Origin: Rhodospirillaceae bacterium
GTDB taxonomy: Bacteria > Pseudomonadota > Alphaproteobacteria > Bin65
Assembly (NCBI GenBank): GCA_028819475.1
Contig: JAPPLJ010000050.1
Coordinates: forward strand, 186,001-250,000
Length of the DNA stretch: 64,000 bases
Reading direction: 5' to 3'
Positions 51,450 to 59,859 of this stretch are shown piece after piece (the first letter of the stretch is position 1; each line of letters begins with the position of its first letter). A model generated the notes under the pieces. The model made no database searches. It saw only the letters and a list, made by a program, of their open reading frames with translations, and was not told the origin of the DNA. The position numbers were made by a program, and so were the translations under genes.

Positions 51450-51947
51450 CTAATCGCCCTTACCGTGCTTCGCCTTGTAGGCCTCGATCGCTTCCTTGAG
51501 CTCGGTATATTCCTCGCAGCCGAACAGGCAGGCCCGGTCGAGCACGGCGAGGCGCTCCTCGGCCTTCTCGAGCTGGCCCAGCGCGAGATAGAGTTCGCCC
51601 AGATACTCGTTCGCCCCGCGGTGCCGCGGTTCGATGCGCAGCGCGATCCCGTAGTGCTTCAGCGCCGCGTCATACCGTTTCAGGTTGCGCAGCGCGTAGC
51701 CGAGCCAGTTGTGGACATCTGCATTGTCCGGCGCCTTCGCCTCCGCCTTCCTGAGCAGCGGGAGCGCCCCGGCGAAGTCGCCTTTCCCGATCAGCGCCAC
51801 CGCCGTTGTGTAGTCCGGGTTCGCCGGCGTGCCCGGCTGCGGGCTGCTGCCGGCCCCCGCCGCCACGGCCGGGCCCGCCGCAAGCAGCGCGTAAAACAGG
51901 ACGGCGACTGTCGCCGAAACCGTGTACCGCAAAAGGGTTGCCGTCAT
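51450..51947 (-). CDS. Secreted TPR protein
   Basis: A 165-residue periplasmic protein: signal peptide (YTVSATVAVLFYALLAAGPA) then about three tetratricopeptide repeats (DYTTAVALIGKGDFAGALPL, ADVHNWLGYALRNLKRYDAA, GANEYLGELYLALGQLEKAE). The final segment has a Cys pair (ACLFGCEEYTEL). It probably scaffolds protein contacts; the partner is unknown. The ATG at 51947 has GGAGGA six bases upstream. It converges with the rhodanese gene (6 bp between stops). Confidence 0.78.
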   Translation of the reverse strand: MTATLLRYTVSATVAVLFYALLAAGPAVAAGAGSSPQPGTPANPDYTTAVALIGKGDFAGALPLLRKAEAKAPDNADVHNWLGYALRNLKRYDAALKHYGIALRIEPRHRGANEYLGELYLALGQLEKAEERLAVLDRACLFGCEEYTELKEAIEAYKAKHGKGD

Positions 51948-52087
51948 CGACCGTCCTCCCATCGAGACCGCGGTTTCGGGCGCCGATCCCCAATGGCATA
52001 CCGCCGCGCCGCGGGCGCAAATTCTGGAACTAATGTTCGTAAAATAAAAGGATTTTTGTTATTTTTCATACTATTAAACCGCAAAGT

Positions 52088-52177
52088 TGGCGGATGGGGT
52101 GGGATTCGAACCCACGAGACGCATTCACGCCTGCCGGTTTTCAAGACCGGTGCCTTCGACCGCTCGGCCACCCATCC
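52088..52177 (-). tRNA. tRNA-Ser (anticodon TGA)
   Basis: The minus strand folds as a class II tRNA: acceptor GGATGGG/CCCATCC, D arm GGCCGAGCGGTCGAAGGC, anticodon loop CTTGAAA (anticodon TGA, reads UCN serine codons), a long variable arm and a T arm with GGTTCGAATCC. CCA is encoded. It has about 90 nucleotides including CCA. Confidence 0.96.
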
Positions 52178-52268
52178 GGACGGTGCGGGAGCGATATTCG
52201 ATTGATCAGATTAGGGCCGGGACGCGAAGCGTCAACCGGCGAAACCTACGCCCCGGTATTGCCAATCC

Positions 52269-52389
52269 GTCATTTCGACCGACCGCAGGGAGCGGAGAAA
52301 TCTTTCCAGCGCGGTTTAACGTTCCTTGCTCCGCGGGGAAAAGATATCTCCACTTCGCCGCCCTGCAGGCGGCTCCGGTCGATATGACG
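52269..52389. repeat. Nested inverted-repeat element, copy 3 (inner part only)
   Basis: It shares the inner arms of the 33.3 kb and 41.4 kb elements (GTCATTTCGACCG ... CGGTCGATATGAC) and the GGAGAAATCTTTCC core, but lacks the outer arms. It lies in the 319-bp space between tRNA-Ser and the carboxypeptidase gene, where no gene is seen. Confidence 0.7.
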
Positions 52390-52496
52390 GGGTCGGTGTA
52401 TGCAAAGACCGACCGGAATGAATCCCCTGCTTCGGCTATCCGGCCTGAGAATAATCCGTACAATGGCGCCGCCATCTCCGACCGCGCCGGAAACCG

Positions 52497-53339
52497 ATGC
52501 GTCCGCTTCTGCTGTTCCTCATGCCGATAGGTCTTGCGCTGCCGACTGCTGTAGCCGCCGGCGAAGCGAACGCGGCGGCCGGGCGGAGCCCCGCCACCCC
52601 GGCGAAACAGGCATTGCTGGTCGATTTCCCGTCCTATCGCGTGCTGTTCGCGAAAAACGCCGGGGTCAGGATGCGGCCGTCGTCCATGACCAAACTGATG
52701 ACCGCCCTGCTGGTCTTCGAGGCGCTGCGCGCGCGCCGACTCTCCGGCGAGGCGCAGGTTGCCGCCAGCCGGCATGCCGCCGGGCAACGCGGGTCGCGCG
52801 TCGGCCTGAAGCCCCGCGGCGGCTACCGGGTGCGCGACCTCGTGCGGGCGATGATCGTCCATTCCGCCAACGACGCCACGGTCGCCCTGGCCGAGCGGCT
52901 GGCCGGCAGCGAGACCGCGTTCGCGGCGGCGATGACCCGGCGCGCCCGGCAGCTCGGCCTGCGCGACACGGCGTTCCGCAACGCCACCGGCTTCACCGCC
53001 CCCGGCCAGCTGACCAGCGCACGCGACGTCGCCCGGCTGGCTGGCGAGATCGTCGCCCGGTTCCCGGCGCGCTATCGGCTGTTCGCCCTGCGCTCGGTGC
53101 AATTCGGCGGCCGGGCATGGCCCAACCGGAACCCGGTGCTCGGCCGGGTCGCAGGCGCCGACGGCCTGAAGACCGGCCAGACCCGGGCCGGGGGCTACGG
53201 CCTCGTCGCCTCGGCGAAGCGCGGCGGCCGGCGGCTGATTCTGGTGATCAACGGCCTGAAGAGCGCCGGCGCCCGGCAACGCGAAGCGGTGCGCCTGCTG
53301 CGCTGGGGCTTCCGCCAGCCTTCTGGTGCCGGGCAGTAG
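52497..53339 (+). CDS. D-alanyl-D-alanine carboxypeptidase (PBP5/6-type, short)
   Basis: A 280-residue exported penicillin-binding protein that removes terminal D-Ala from peptidoglycan stem peptides. A signal peptide (LLLFLMPIGLALPTAVAA) is followed by the three active motifs: SxxK (Ser63 in PSSMTKLMTA), SxN (VHSANDATVAL) and KTG (DGLKTGQTRAGG). The usual C-terminal beta-rich domain and membrane anchor are missing, as in other short DacC-like enzymes of alphaproteobacteria. It is first in a run with tmk and holB. Confidence 0.9.
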   Translation: MRPLLLFLMPIGLALPTAVAAGEANAAAGRSPATPAKQALLVDFPSYRVLFAKNAGVRMRPSSMTKLMTALLVFEALRARRLSGEAQVAASRHAAGQRGSRVGLKPRGGYRVRDLVRAMIVHSANDATVALAERLAGSETAFAAAMTRRARQLGLRDTAFRNATGFTAPGQLTSARDVARLAGEIVARFPARYRLFALRSVQFGGRAWPNRNPVLGRVAGADGLKTGQTRAGGYGLVASAKRGGRRLILVINGLKSAGARQREAVRLLRWGFRQPSGAGQ

Positions 53340-53343
53340 ACCG

Positions 53344-54006
53344 GTGGCGGATCGCAAGCCTGCGGCCGGGCGCTTCGTCACCGTCGAGGGCGGGGAGGGG
53401 GCCGGCAAGTCGACCCAGATCCGCCGGCTCGCAGCCTGGCTGGACGGGCAGGGCATCGAAACCGTCGTGACGCGGGAACCGGGCGGCACGCCGGGCGCCG
53501 AGGCGGTCCGCGCCCTGCTGGTCACCGGCGACCCCGACCGCTGGGACGCCACGGCCGAAGCCCTGCTCATCGCCGCGGCCCGGCGCGACCATGCCGGGAA
53601 ACTCATCCGGCCGGCGCTGGCGCGCGGCGCCTGGGTGCTGTGCGACCGGTTTGCCGATTCGACCCTGGCCTACCAAGGCTACGCCGGCGGATTGCCGCTC
53701 GACGGGCTGACGGCGCTGACCCGGTTCGCGGTGGGAGACCTGACGCCGGACCTGACGATCGTTCTCGACCTTCCGGCCGAAGCGGGGCTGGCGCGGGCAG
53801 GGCGGCGGATGGCGGCCGGACCGGGAGCCGAGAGCCGCTTCGAAGGCCGCGATCTCCGGTTTCACGAAGCGGTGCGCAACGGGTTTCTCGACATCGCCCG
53901 GAAGGAACCGGCGCGCTGCGTCGTCGTCGATGCCGCCCCGCCGGCCGACAACGTGGCCCGGCAGATCGCCGCGGCGGTCGAAGGCAGGCTGCTTGCCGAT
54001 GGCTGA
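53344..54006 (+). CDS. tmk: Thymidylate kinase
   Basis: A 220-residue P-loop kinase that phosphorylates dTMP to dTDP. P-loop FVTVEGGEGAGKSTQIRRLA, DR motif VLCDRFADSTLAYQGYAGG, and lid LARAGRRMAAGPGAESRFE. Both plausible starts are GTG: 53344 gives the usual short lead before the P-loop, while 53326 would overlap the upstream gene by 14 bp. It overlaps holB by 8 bp, keeping the standard tmk-holB order. Confidence 0.94.
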   Translation: MADRKPAAGRFVTVEGGEGAGKSTQIRRLAAWLDGQGIETVVTREPGGTPGAEAVRALLVTGDPDRWDATAEALLIAAARRDHAGKLIRPALARGAWVLCDRFADSTLAYQGYAGGLPLDGLTALTRFAVGDLTPDLTIVLDLPAEAGLARAGRRMAAGPGAESRFEGRDLRFHEAVRNGFLDIARKEPARCVVVDAAPPADNVARQIAAAVEGRLLADG

Positions 54007-55093
54007 GCCGAAGGAGGAGGCGGCCCGGCCCGGTCCGGAGAACACCCATGCGCTGTTCGGCCACGAGACGGCCGAGGCGGTGCTGGCGAAGGCGTGGCGC
54101 AGCGGCCGGCTGGCCCATGGCTGGCTGCTGACCGGCAGCGAGGGCATCGGCAAGGCGACGCTCGCCTTCCGCTTCGCCCGCGCCATCCTGTCCGGCGCGC
54201 TGGACGGCGCGGGGCCGCCGGCCGGGCCGGGCCTGCCGGGCCTGCCCGGCATGGAAACGCCGGCCGATGTTCTGCCGGCCGATCGCCTGCCCGACGTCGT
54301 TCCGGACGATCCGGCGGCGCGGAAGATCGCCGCCGGCGCCCATCCCGGTCTCAGAATCGTACGCCGCTCGATCAACCCGAAAACCGAGAAATTACGCGGC
54401 GAGATCGCTGTCGGCGACGTGCGCGAAGCCATGAAATTTCTCAACCGGACGGCGGCCGACGGCGGCTGGCGCATCGTCATCGTCGATCCGGTCGACGAGA
54501 TGAACCGGAACGCCGCCAACGCCGTGCTCAAATCGCTTGAGGAACCGCCGGACAAGTGCCTGTTTTTGCTGATGAGCCACGTTTCCGGCACCGTCCTGCC
54601 GACGATCCGCTCGCGCTGCCAGCTGCTCGCCCTGTCGCCGCTGGCGCCCGACGATGTCCGGGCCGCGATCGGCGCGGCGGCGCCCGACCTGGCGTCCCGT
54701 GCGGACGATACGCTGCTCGACCTGGCGGCGGGCAGCCCGGGCCGGGCGATCCGGCTGCTCGACGCCGACGCGGGGGCGCTGGAGCGCCGGATCGGCGCCA
54801 TCCTGGCGGAGCCGGAAGAGGCGGGCGGCATCGCGGCGCTGGACCTGGCCGAACAGGTTGCGCGGGCCGGCGCGACCGAAGCGTTCCGCACCGTCGGCCA
54901 GCTGCTGGCGCGGCGCAGCGCGATCCTGGCCCGCGACGCGCGGGAAGCCGCGGTGCGCGATGCCGCCGCCGTGCTGTGGTTCGAAACCGCGGAACGGTTT
55001 CGCGAGGCCGAACTGCTCAATCTCGACCGGCGCCACACGGTGCTGAAGGCGTGCCGCGATACCGGCCGCCTCGTCCGGACGGCCGGCGGCTGA
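53999..55093 (+). CDS. holB: DNA polymerase III delta' subunit
   Basis: A 364-residue clamp-loader AAA+ subunit. It begins with the HALFGHETAEAVLAKAWRSG segment and has a P-loop-like WLLTGSEGIGKATLAFRFAR, then RIVIVDPVDEMNRNAANAVL, KSLEEPPDKCLFLLMSH and TIRSRCQLLAL (sensor region). The ATG at 53999 overlaps the tmk stop. A 29-bp palindrome copy separates it from metG. Confidence 0.93.
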   Translation: MAEPKEEAARPGPENTHALFGHETAEAVLAKAWRSGRLAHGWLLTGSEGIGKATLAFRFARAILSGALDGAGPPAGPGLPGLPGMETPADVLPADRLPDVVPDDPAARKIAAGAHPGLRIVRRSINPKTEKLRGEIAVGDVREAMKFLNRTAADGGWRIVIVDPVDEMNRNAANAVLKSLEEPPDKCLFLLMSHVSGTVLPTIRSRCQLLALSPLAPDDVRAAIGAAAPDLASRADDTLLDLAAGSPGRAIRLLDADAGALERRIGAILAEPEEAGGIAALDLAEQVARAGATEAFRTVGQLLARRSAILARDAREAAVRDAAAVLWFETAERFREAELLNLDRRHTVLKACRDTGRLVRTAGG

Positions 55094-55142
55094 CGCGGGG
55101 CAGGAAGAAGAAACCGACGGGCGAAGGGGCGTCTCAGGCGTT

Positions 55143-55171
55143 GTGGGGGAGGGTTTCAAACCGTCCCCTAC
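55143..55171. repeat. 29-bp palindromic intergenic repeat, copy 8 (diverged)
   Basis: The left arm reads GTGGGGGAGGGTTT and the right arm AAACCGTCCCCTAC, so two pairs are lost. It lies 49 bp after the holB stop. The rest of the 254-bp gap to metG shows no gene and presumably holds the metG promoter. Confidence 0.8.
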
Positions 55172-55347
55172 GGCGGTTTGGAAACGCGCGGCGGGTCGCC
55201 AACGCTCCATTACGGGCAAAGCCGCGCGGGCGATTGGACGCTGTGGCGCAGCGGGCCGGCATGTCCTATGTGTCTGGCCTCACGGTATCCGACATCCGGC
55301 GCGCCCGGCTCTCCTTCCTCCAACGCCGCTCCCGCGGTTCCGACGGC

Positions 55348-56898
55348 ATGACCGACAAGCCCAAATTCTACATCACGACGGCGATTTCCTACGTCAACGG
55401 CGCGCCCCATCTCGGCCACGCCTACGAAGCGATCTCGACCGACGTCATCGCCCGCTACAAGCGGCTGGACGGCCACGACGTCTTCTTCCTGACCGGGACC
55501 GACGAGCACGGCCAGAAGGTCGAATCCTCGGCGCGGGCCGAGGGCATGGAGCCGAAAGCCTTCTGCGACATGATCGCGGCCCAGTTCGAGGAGATGACCC
55601 GGACGCTCAACATCTCGAACGACGGCTTCATCCGCACGACCGAGCCGCGCCACTACGAATCGACCCGGGCGATCTGGCGCAAGCTGGTCGAAGCCGGCGA
55701 CATCTATCTGGGCAGCTACGCCGGCTGGTATTCGGTGCGCGACGAAGCCTATTTCAGCGAGGACGAACTGGTCCGCGACGGCGAGCGCTGGCTGACCCCG
55801 GGCGGCGCCGAGGTCGAGTGGATCGAGGAGCCGAGCTATTTCTTCCGCCTGTCGGCCTACACGGACAGGCTGATCGCCCACTACGAGGCCAATCCCGGCT
55901 TCGCCGCCCCGCCGCACCGGCGCAACGAGCTGATGAATTTCCTGCGCCAGGGGCTGAAGGACCTGTCGGTGTCGCGCACCAGCTTCAACTGGGGCGTGCC
56001 GGTGCCGGACGACGACGACCATATCGTCTACGTCTGGCTCGACGCGCTGACGAACTACATCACCGCCGCCGGCTATCCCCATGAAGAATCGGAGTTTTAC
56101 CGGTATTACTGGCCGGCCGACATCCACATCGTCGGTAAGGACATCATGCGCTTCCACGCGATCTACTGGCCGGCCTTCCTGATGTCGGCCGGCGTGCCGC
56201 TGCCCGGCCAGGTGTTCGGCCACGGCTTCCTGACCATCGAGGGGCGGAAGATGTCCAAGTCGGTCGGCAACGTGGTGACGCCGGATGCGATGCGGGAAAC
56301 CTACGGCGTCGACCAGATGCGCTATTTCCTGATGCGCGAGGTGCCCTACGGCAACGACGGCTCGGTCACGCCGGAAGCCATCGTGCAGCGCATCAACAGC
56401 GACCTGGCGAACGATCTGGGCAATCTCGGCCAGCGCGTGCTCACCATGATCGCGCGCAACTGCGGCGGGCTTGTGCCGGAACCGGGCGAATTCACCCCGG
56501 AGGACGAAGCGCTGTTCGCGGCCGCGGCCGCGCTGGTGGATGACACGCGGGACGCCATGGCCGACCTGGCGATCCACCGGATGCTGGAGGCAATCTGGCG
56601 CGTCGTCGGCGACGCCAACCGCTATGTCGACGCCCAGGCGCCCTGGGCCCTGCGCAAGACCGATCCGGCGCGCATGGCGACGGTGCTCTACGTCCTGGCC
56701 GACGTGATCCGGCAGCTGGCGATCTTCGTGCAGCCGGTCGTGCCGGGCGCGGCCGGCGCGCTGCTCGAACAGCTCGCGGTGCCGGCGGAGGAGGGCGCCC
56801 GCAACTTTGCTGCCCTCGCCGGGCGGATCGCGCCGGGCACGGCGCTGCCGGCGCCCTGGCCGGTATTCCCGCGCTTCGTCGCCGAAGACGCGGCCTGA
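55348..56898 (+). CDS. metG: Methionyl-tRNA synthetase
   Basis: A 516-residue class I synthetase. The HIGH-type motif is AISYVNGAPHLGHAYEAI and KMSKS is in TIEGRKMSKSVGNV. The zinc-knuckle cysteines of the E. coli type are absent (SVRDEAYFSEDELV), placing it in the zinc-free, MetG2-like group. The C-terminal tRNA-binding OB domain is missing, normal for this group. tatD follows 23 bp downstream, a usual pair. Confidence 0.96.
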   Translation: MTDKPKFYITTAISYVNGAPHLGHAYEAISTDVIARYKRLDGHDVFFLTGTDEHGQKVESSARAEGMEPKAFCDMIAAQFEEMTRTLNISNDGFIRTTEPRHYESTRAIWRKLVEAGDIYLGSYAGWYSVRDEAYFSEDELVRDGERWLTPGGAEVEWIEEPSYFFRLSAYTDRLIAHYEANPGFAAPPHRRNELMNFLRQGLKDLSVSRTSFNWGVPVPDDDDHIVYVWLDALTNYITAAGYPHEESEFYRYYWPADIHIVGKDIMRFHAIYWPAFLMSAGVPLPGQVFGHGFLTIEGRKMSKSVGNVVTPDAMRETYGVDQMRYFLMREVPYGNDGSVTPEAIVQRINSDLANDLGNLGQRVLTMIARNCGGLVPEPGEFTPEDEALFAAAAALVDDTRDAMADLAIHRMLEAIWRVVGDANRYVDAQAPWALRKTDPARMATVLYVLADVIRQLAIFVQPVVPGAAGALLEQLAVPAEEGARNFAALAGRIAPGTALPAPWPVFPRFVAEDAA

Positions 56899-56921
56899 GC
56901 GCCTGCCGGCGGCGCCCGACG

Positions 56922-57719
56922 ATGCTGGTCGACAGCCACTGCCACCTGGATTTCGACTCCCTGGCCGAGGACCGCGCCGCCGTCCTCGACCGCGCCTGGC
57001 AGGCCGGCATCGAGACCATCGTGACGATCTGCACGCGCGTGAGCCGGTTCGGCGACATTCTGGCGATTGCGGCGGAACATGAGCGGGTTTTCTGCTCGGT
57101 CGGAGTCCATCCCCACAACGCCGACGAAGAAGGTGTCGGCAACGCCGCGCAACTGGTTGAAAAAACCGAACATTCAAAGGTCGTCGGGATCGGCGAAACC
57201 GGGCTGGACTATTTTTACACGAACAGTCGTCCCGAAACCCAGCGCGCCAGTTTCGTCGCCCATATCGCCGCCGCACGGCAAACCGGCCTGCCGCTGATCG
57301 TCCATGCGCGCGACGCCGATGCCGAGACGATGGAAATCCTGACGGCCGAGCGGGAGAAGGGCGCCTTTCCCGGCGTCATCCATTGCTTTACCGGCTCGCG
57401 GGCGCTCGCCGAACGGGCGGTCGCGCTCGGCCTCTATATTTCCTTTTCCGGCATCCTGACCTTCAAGAAGGCGGACGACCTGCGCGCGATCGCCCGCGAC
57501 CTCCCGGAGGACCGGATCCTGGTCGAAACCGACGCGCCGTTTCTCGCGCCGGTGCCGCACCGGGGCAGGACCAACGAGCCGTCCTTCGTCGTTCACACCG
57601 CCGAATGCCTTGCCACGGTGCGCGATATGCCGGCGGAACGGCTCCAACAGGCGACGACGGACAATTTCTATCGTCTTTTCAACAAGATAAACCGCCTGGC
57701 TCCAGTAAATTCAACCTGA
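56922..57719 (+). CDS. tatD: TatD-family deoxyribonuclease/hydrolase
   Basis: A 265-residue TIM-barrel metal hydrolase of the YcfH/TatD family, linked to 3'-5' DNA exonuclease activity. Metal ligands: HxH in LVDSHCHLDFDSL, Glu in GIGETGLDYFY, His in LPLIVHARDADAET, His in GVIHCFTGSRAL and Asp in ILVETDAPFLAPVPHRG. It sits after metG, as is common. The metallo-beta-lactamase gene that often follows is missing here. Confidence 0.93.
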   Translation: MLVDSHCHLDFDSLAEDRAAVLDRAWQAGIETIVTICTRVSRFGDILAIAAEHERVFCSVGVHPHNADEEGVGNAAQLVEKTEHSKVVGIGETGLDYFYTNSRPETQRASFVAHIAAARQTGLPLIVHARDADAETMEILTAEREKGAFPGVIHCFTGSRALAERAVALGLYISFSGILTFKKADDLRAIARDLPEDRILVETDAPFLAPVPHRGRTNEPSFVVHTAECLATVRDMPAERLQQATTDNFYRLFNKINRLAPVNST

Positions 57720-57730
57720 TTTATTTTCCA

Positions 57731-57742
57731 TAATATATATTA
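57731..57742. promoter_or_regulatory. AT-rich perfect palindrome upstream of mazG
   Basis: TAATATATATTA is a perfect 12-bp palindrome in a very AT-rich spot (57716-57750) of this GC-rich genome, directly followed by TGCGAATC. It likely overlaps a -10 element of mazG and could be an operator. Confidence 0.4.
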
Positions 57743-57778
57743 TGCGAATCATTGATGCGGCGCACAGGGAGTGAAGCG

Positions 57779-58648
57779 ATGACGACGGACCCCTCTCCGG
57801 CTGCCGAAATCGCCGCCGCCGAACCGCCCGATGCGGCAGAAGCCGTCACGCAGATCCGGCGCCTGCTCGCCATCATGGCGGCGCTGCGCAATCCGGACGG
57901 CGGCTGCCCGTGGGACCTTGAGCAGGATTTCGCCAGCATCGCGCCCTACACCATCGAGGAAGCCTACGAGGTCGCCGACGCGATCGGGCGCAACGATATG
58001 GCCGACCTGCAGGACGAACTGGGCGATCTGCTGTTCCAGGCCGTGTTCCACGCCCGGATGGCGGAAGAGGCCGGCGCGTTCGACTTCGCCGACGTCGCCC
58101 GGTCCATCGCCGACAAGATGGAACGCCGCCATCCCCACGTTTTCGGCGCGGACCGGGTCGCTTCGGTCGAAGCCCAGTCGGCCGCCTGGGAGGACCACAA
58201 GGCGCAGGAGAGAAACAGGAAATCCGGACAACGCATTGAAAATACGAGCGTTCTGGACGATGTGCCGACCGCCCTGCCTGCCCTGCTGCGGGCCCACAAG
58301 CTCGGCCGGCGCATGGCGCGCGCCGGCTTCGACTGGCCGGACGCCCTGTCCATCCTCGGCAAGGTCGAGGAGGAGCTGGACGAGTTGCACGCCGAAATCC
58401 GGCCCGAAGTCCATGGGGGCGATGCCGGCCGCATGGCCGGAGAACTCGGCGATCTGCTGTTCACCGTCGCCCAGATCGGTCGCCGGCTCGGCATCGACCC
58501 GGAAGAGGCCCTGCGCCGGGCCAACCGCAAGGTCGAGCGCCGCTTTCGCAGCGTGGAAGACCGGATCCGGCAGGACGGCCGCGATATCGCGGCCCTGCCG
58601 ATGGAAGACCTGGAGCGGTACTGGCGCGCGGCGAAGGCCGAAGAATAG
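57779..58648 (+). CDS. mazG: Nucleoside triphosphate pyrophosphohydrolase
   Basis: A 289-residue two-domain MazG that hydrolyses NTPs/dNTPs to monophosphates and pyrophosphate, cleaning pools of faulty nucleotides. Domain 1: RNPDGGCPWDLEQDFASIAP, YTIEEAYEVADAI and LQDELGDLLFQAVFHARMA (metal-binding Glu/Asp). Domain 2: GFDWPDALSILGKVEEELDE and ELGDLLFTVAQIGRRL. The ATG at 57779 has GGGAG at a good distance; the ATG at 57755 is less well placed. Confidence 0.94.
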   Translation: MTTDPSPAAEIAAAEPPDAAEAVTQIRRLLAIMAALRNPDGGCPWDLEQDFASIAPYTIEEAYEVADAIGRNDMADLQDELGDLLFQAVFHARMAEEAGAFDFADVARSIADKMERRHPHVFGADRVASVEAQSAAWEDHKAQERNRKSGQRIENTSVLDDVPTALPALLRAHKLGRRMARAGFDWPDALSILGKVEEELDELHAEIRPEVHGGDAGRMAGELGDLLFTVAQIGRRLGIDPEEALRRANRKVERRFRSVEDRIRQDGRDIAALPMEDLERYWRAAKAEE

Positions 58649-58664
58649 GCGGTTTTCCCGGTCG

Positions 58665-58810
58665 TCCCTCGATACGGCGCTTCGCGCCTACTCGGGATGA
58701 GGGAAAATGACGGAAATCAGCCATTTCACCCCTCCCCTCATCCCGAGCAGCCGCCGCTTCACCCATCCCCTCATCCTGAGTAGCCGCCGCAGGCGGCGTA
58801 TCGAAGGATG
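58665..58810. repeat. Dispersed-repeat cluster after mazG
   Basis: Three related pieces: CCCTCGATACGGCGCTTCGC...CTCGGGATGAGGG, then CCCCTCATCCCGAGCAGCCGCCGC, then CCCCTCATCCTGAGTAGCCGCCGC...GGCGTATCGAAGGATG. The first is roughly the reverse complement of the last, so the block can fold back on itself. It has the look of mobile intergenic repeats of alphaproteobacteria. No coding potential is seen. Confidence 0.65.
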
Positions 58811-58838
58811 TGCCACGGGCGCCGGCAGTTGCCCGACC

Positions 58839-58867
58839 GCAGGGGAGGGTTTTAAACCCTCCCCTAC
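58839..58867. repeat. 29-bp palindromic intergenic repeat, copy 9 (variant)
   Basis: GCAGGGGAGGGTTTT / AAACCCTCCCCTAC. The second base is changed, and the centre reads TTTTAAA in place of TTTCAAA. It lies between converging mazG and IMPase genes. Confidence 0.85.
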
Positions 58868-58908
58868 AAAATGAATCGGCGGATTCCGGCCATTTTCCGC
58901 GCCGCCGG

Positions 58909-59763
58909 TCACTCTGCGGTGAGCGTATCCCGGATCGTGCGCCAGCTGGCGGCGTCGGGCGCGAGCAGGAAGGGGACGTCGCGCTCGACGGGCCGCCACG
59001 GGCCCGACTGCGGCGCGCCGTCGACATAGCCGTAGCAGCCGCCCGCCTCGGCGATCATCAGGATCCCGGCGGCATGGTCCCAGGGCAGCAGGCGGGTGAA
59101 GACGGCATAGTGCGCCCTGCCCGTCAGCATCGCGATATATTCCCAGGCGGCGCAGCGCGCGAAACGGCGCGGCCCGAGCCGGCCGCGCCCGCGCAGCGCC
59201 TTGATCCGCTCGAACATGGCCGGCGCCCGCGATTTTCCGACATAGAGCGCGCCGGTCATGGCGCCGAAAGCGGCCGGCTCGGGCAGCCGGAGCGCGCCGG
59301 AAGCGCCGTGAGCCCCCTGCCCCAGCCCCGCCGCGTAGGTTTCGTCCCTGGACGGCAAATGGATGTAGCCGCAAACCGTGATTCCGTCGCGCACCAGCGC
59401 CACGATGGTGGCGAAACGGTGATTGTCGTGGGCGTAGTTCCAGGTGCCGTCGATCGGATCGATGATCCAGACGTCGCCCGGCCGGCCAAGCCGGTCGAGG
59501 ACCGCCGGATCGGCCGCCGCTGCTTCCTCGCCGATCGCGGCCGAGCCGGGCAGCACCTCGGTCAACGCCTTGCGCAGAAAGGCTTCGCAGCGTTCGTCGG
59601 CCACGGTGACGAAATCGTTGGGGCCCGTCTTCGTCCTGACGTCCGCACCGGCGAGATTGCGGAAATGCGGCAATACGATGGTCCGCGCCGCCTCGCGCAG
59701 GATGCCGTCGACCGTTTCGAAGGCCGGCAGGGCGGGCAGCGGCCGGTTTTCGCCCGTCTGCAT
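58909..59763 (-). CDS. Inositol-monophosphatase family phosphatase
   Basis: A 284-residue Mg2+-dependent phosphatase. Metal-binding motifs: AAIGEEAAAADP, DVWIIDPIDGTWNYAHDN (DPIDGT) and LLPWDHAAGILMIAEAGG. Substrates may be inositol phosphate, histidinol phosphate or other sugar phosphates; the sequence does not decide. It is downstream of hflX on the same strand, 96 bp away. Confidence 0.9.
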   Translation of the reverse strand: MQTGENRPLPALPAFETVDGILREAARTIVLPHFRNLAGADVRTKTGPNDFVTVADERCEAFLRKALTEVLPGSAAIGEEAAAADPAVLDRLGRPGDVWIIDPIDGTWNYAHDNHRFATIVALVRDGITVCGYIHLPSRDETYAAGLGQGAHGASGALRLPEPAAFGAMTGALYVGKSRAPAMFERIKALRGRGRLGPRRFARCAAWEYIAMLTGRAHYAVFTRLLPWDHAAGILMIAEAGGCYGYVDGAPQSGPWRPVERDVPFLLAPDAASWRTIRDTLTAE

Positions 59764-59805
59764 CAGCGGTCCGGCCTCGTATTCAACGCGTATTCAACCC
59801 GTATT

Positions 59806-59849
59806 CTGTATACTGCATGCAAATACACTCTTCTATACGCAGTATACAG
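59806..59849. promoter_or_regulatory. 11-bp inverted repeat between hflX and the IMPase gene
   Basis: CTGTATACTGC (59806-59816) and GCAGTATACAG (59839-59849) are perfectly complementary, 22 bp apart, in an AT-rich patch. Three close copies of CGTATTCAAC/CCGTATTCTG lie alongside (59778-59808). It may be an operator for the IMPase gene or a weak stop for hflX. Confidence 0.45.
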
Positions 59850-59859
59850 TGCCGCAGAC

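Noticed and set aside
4007-58867. 29-bp palindromes as a CRISPR array
   Set aside because: The copies are kilobases apart with no regular spacers and no cas genes; each is an isolated intergenic palindrome.
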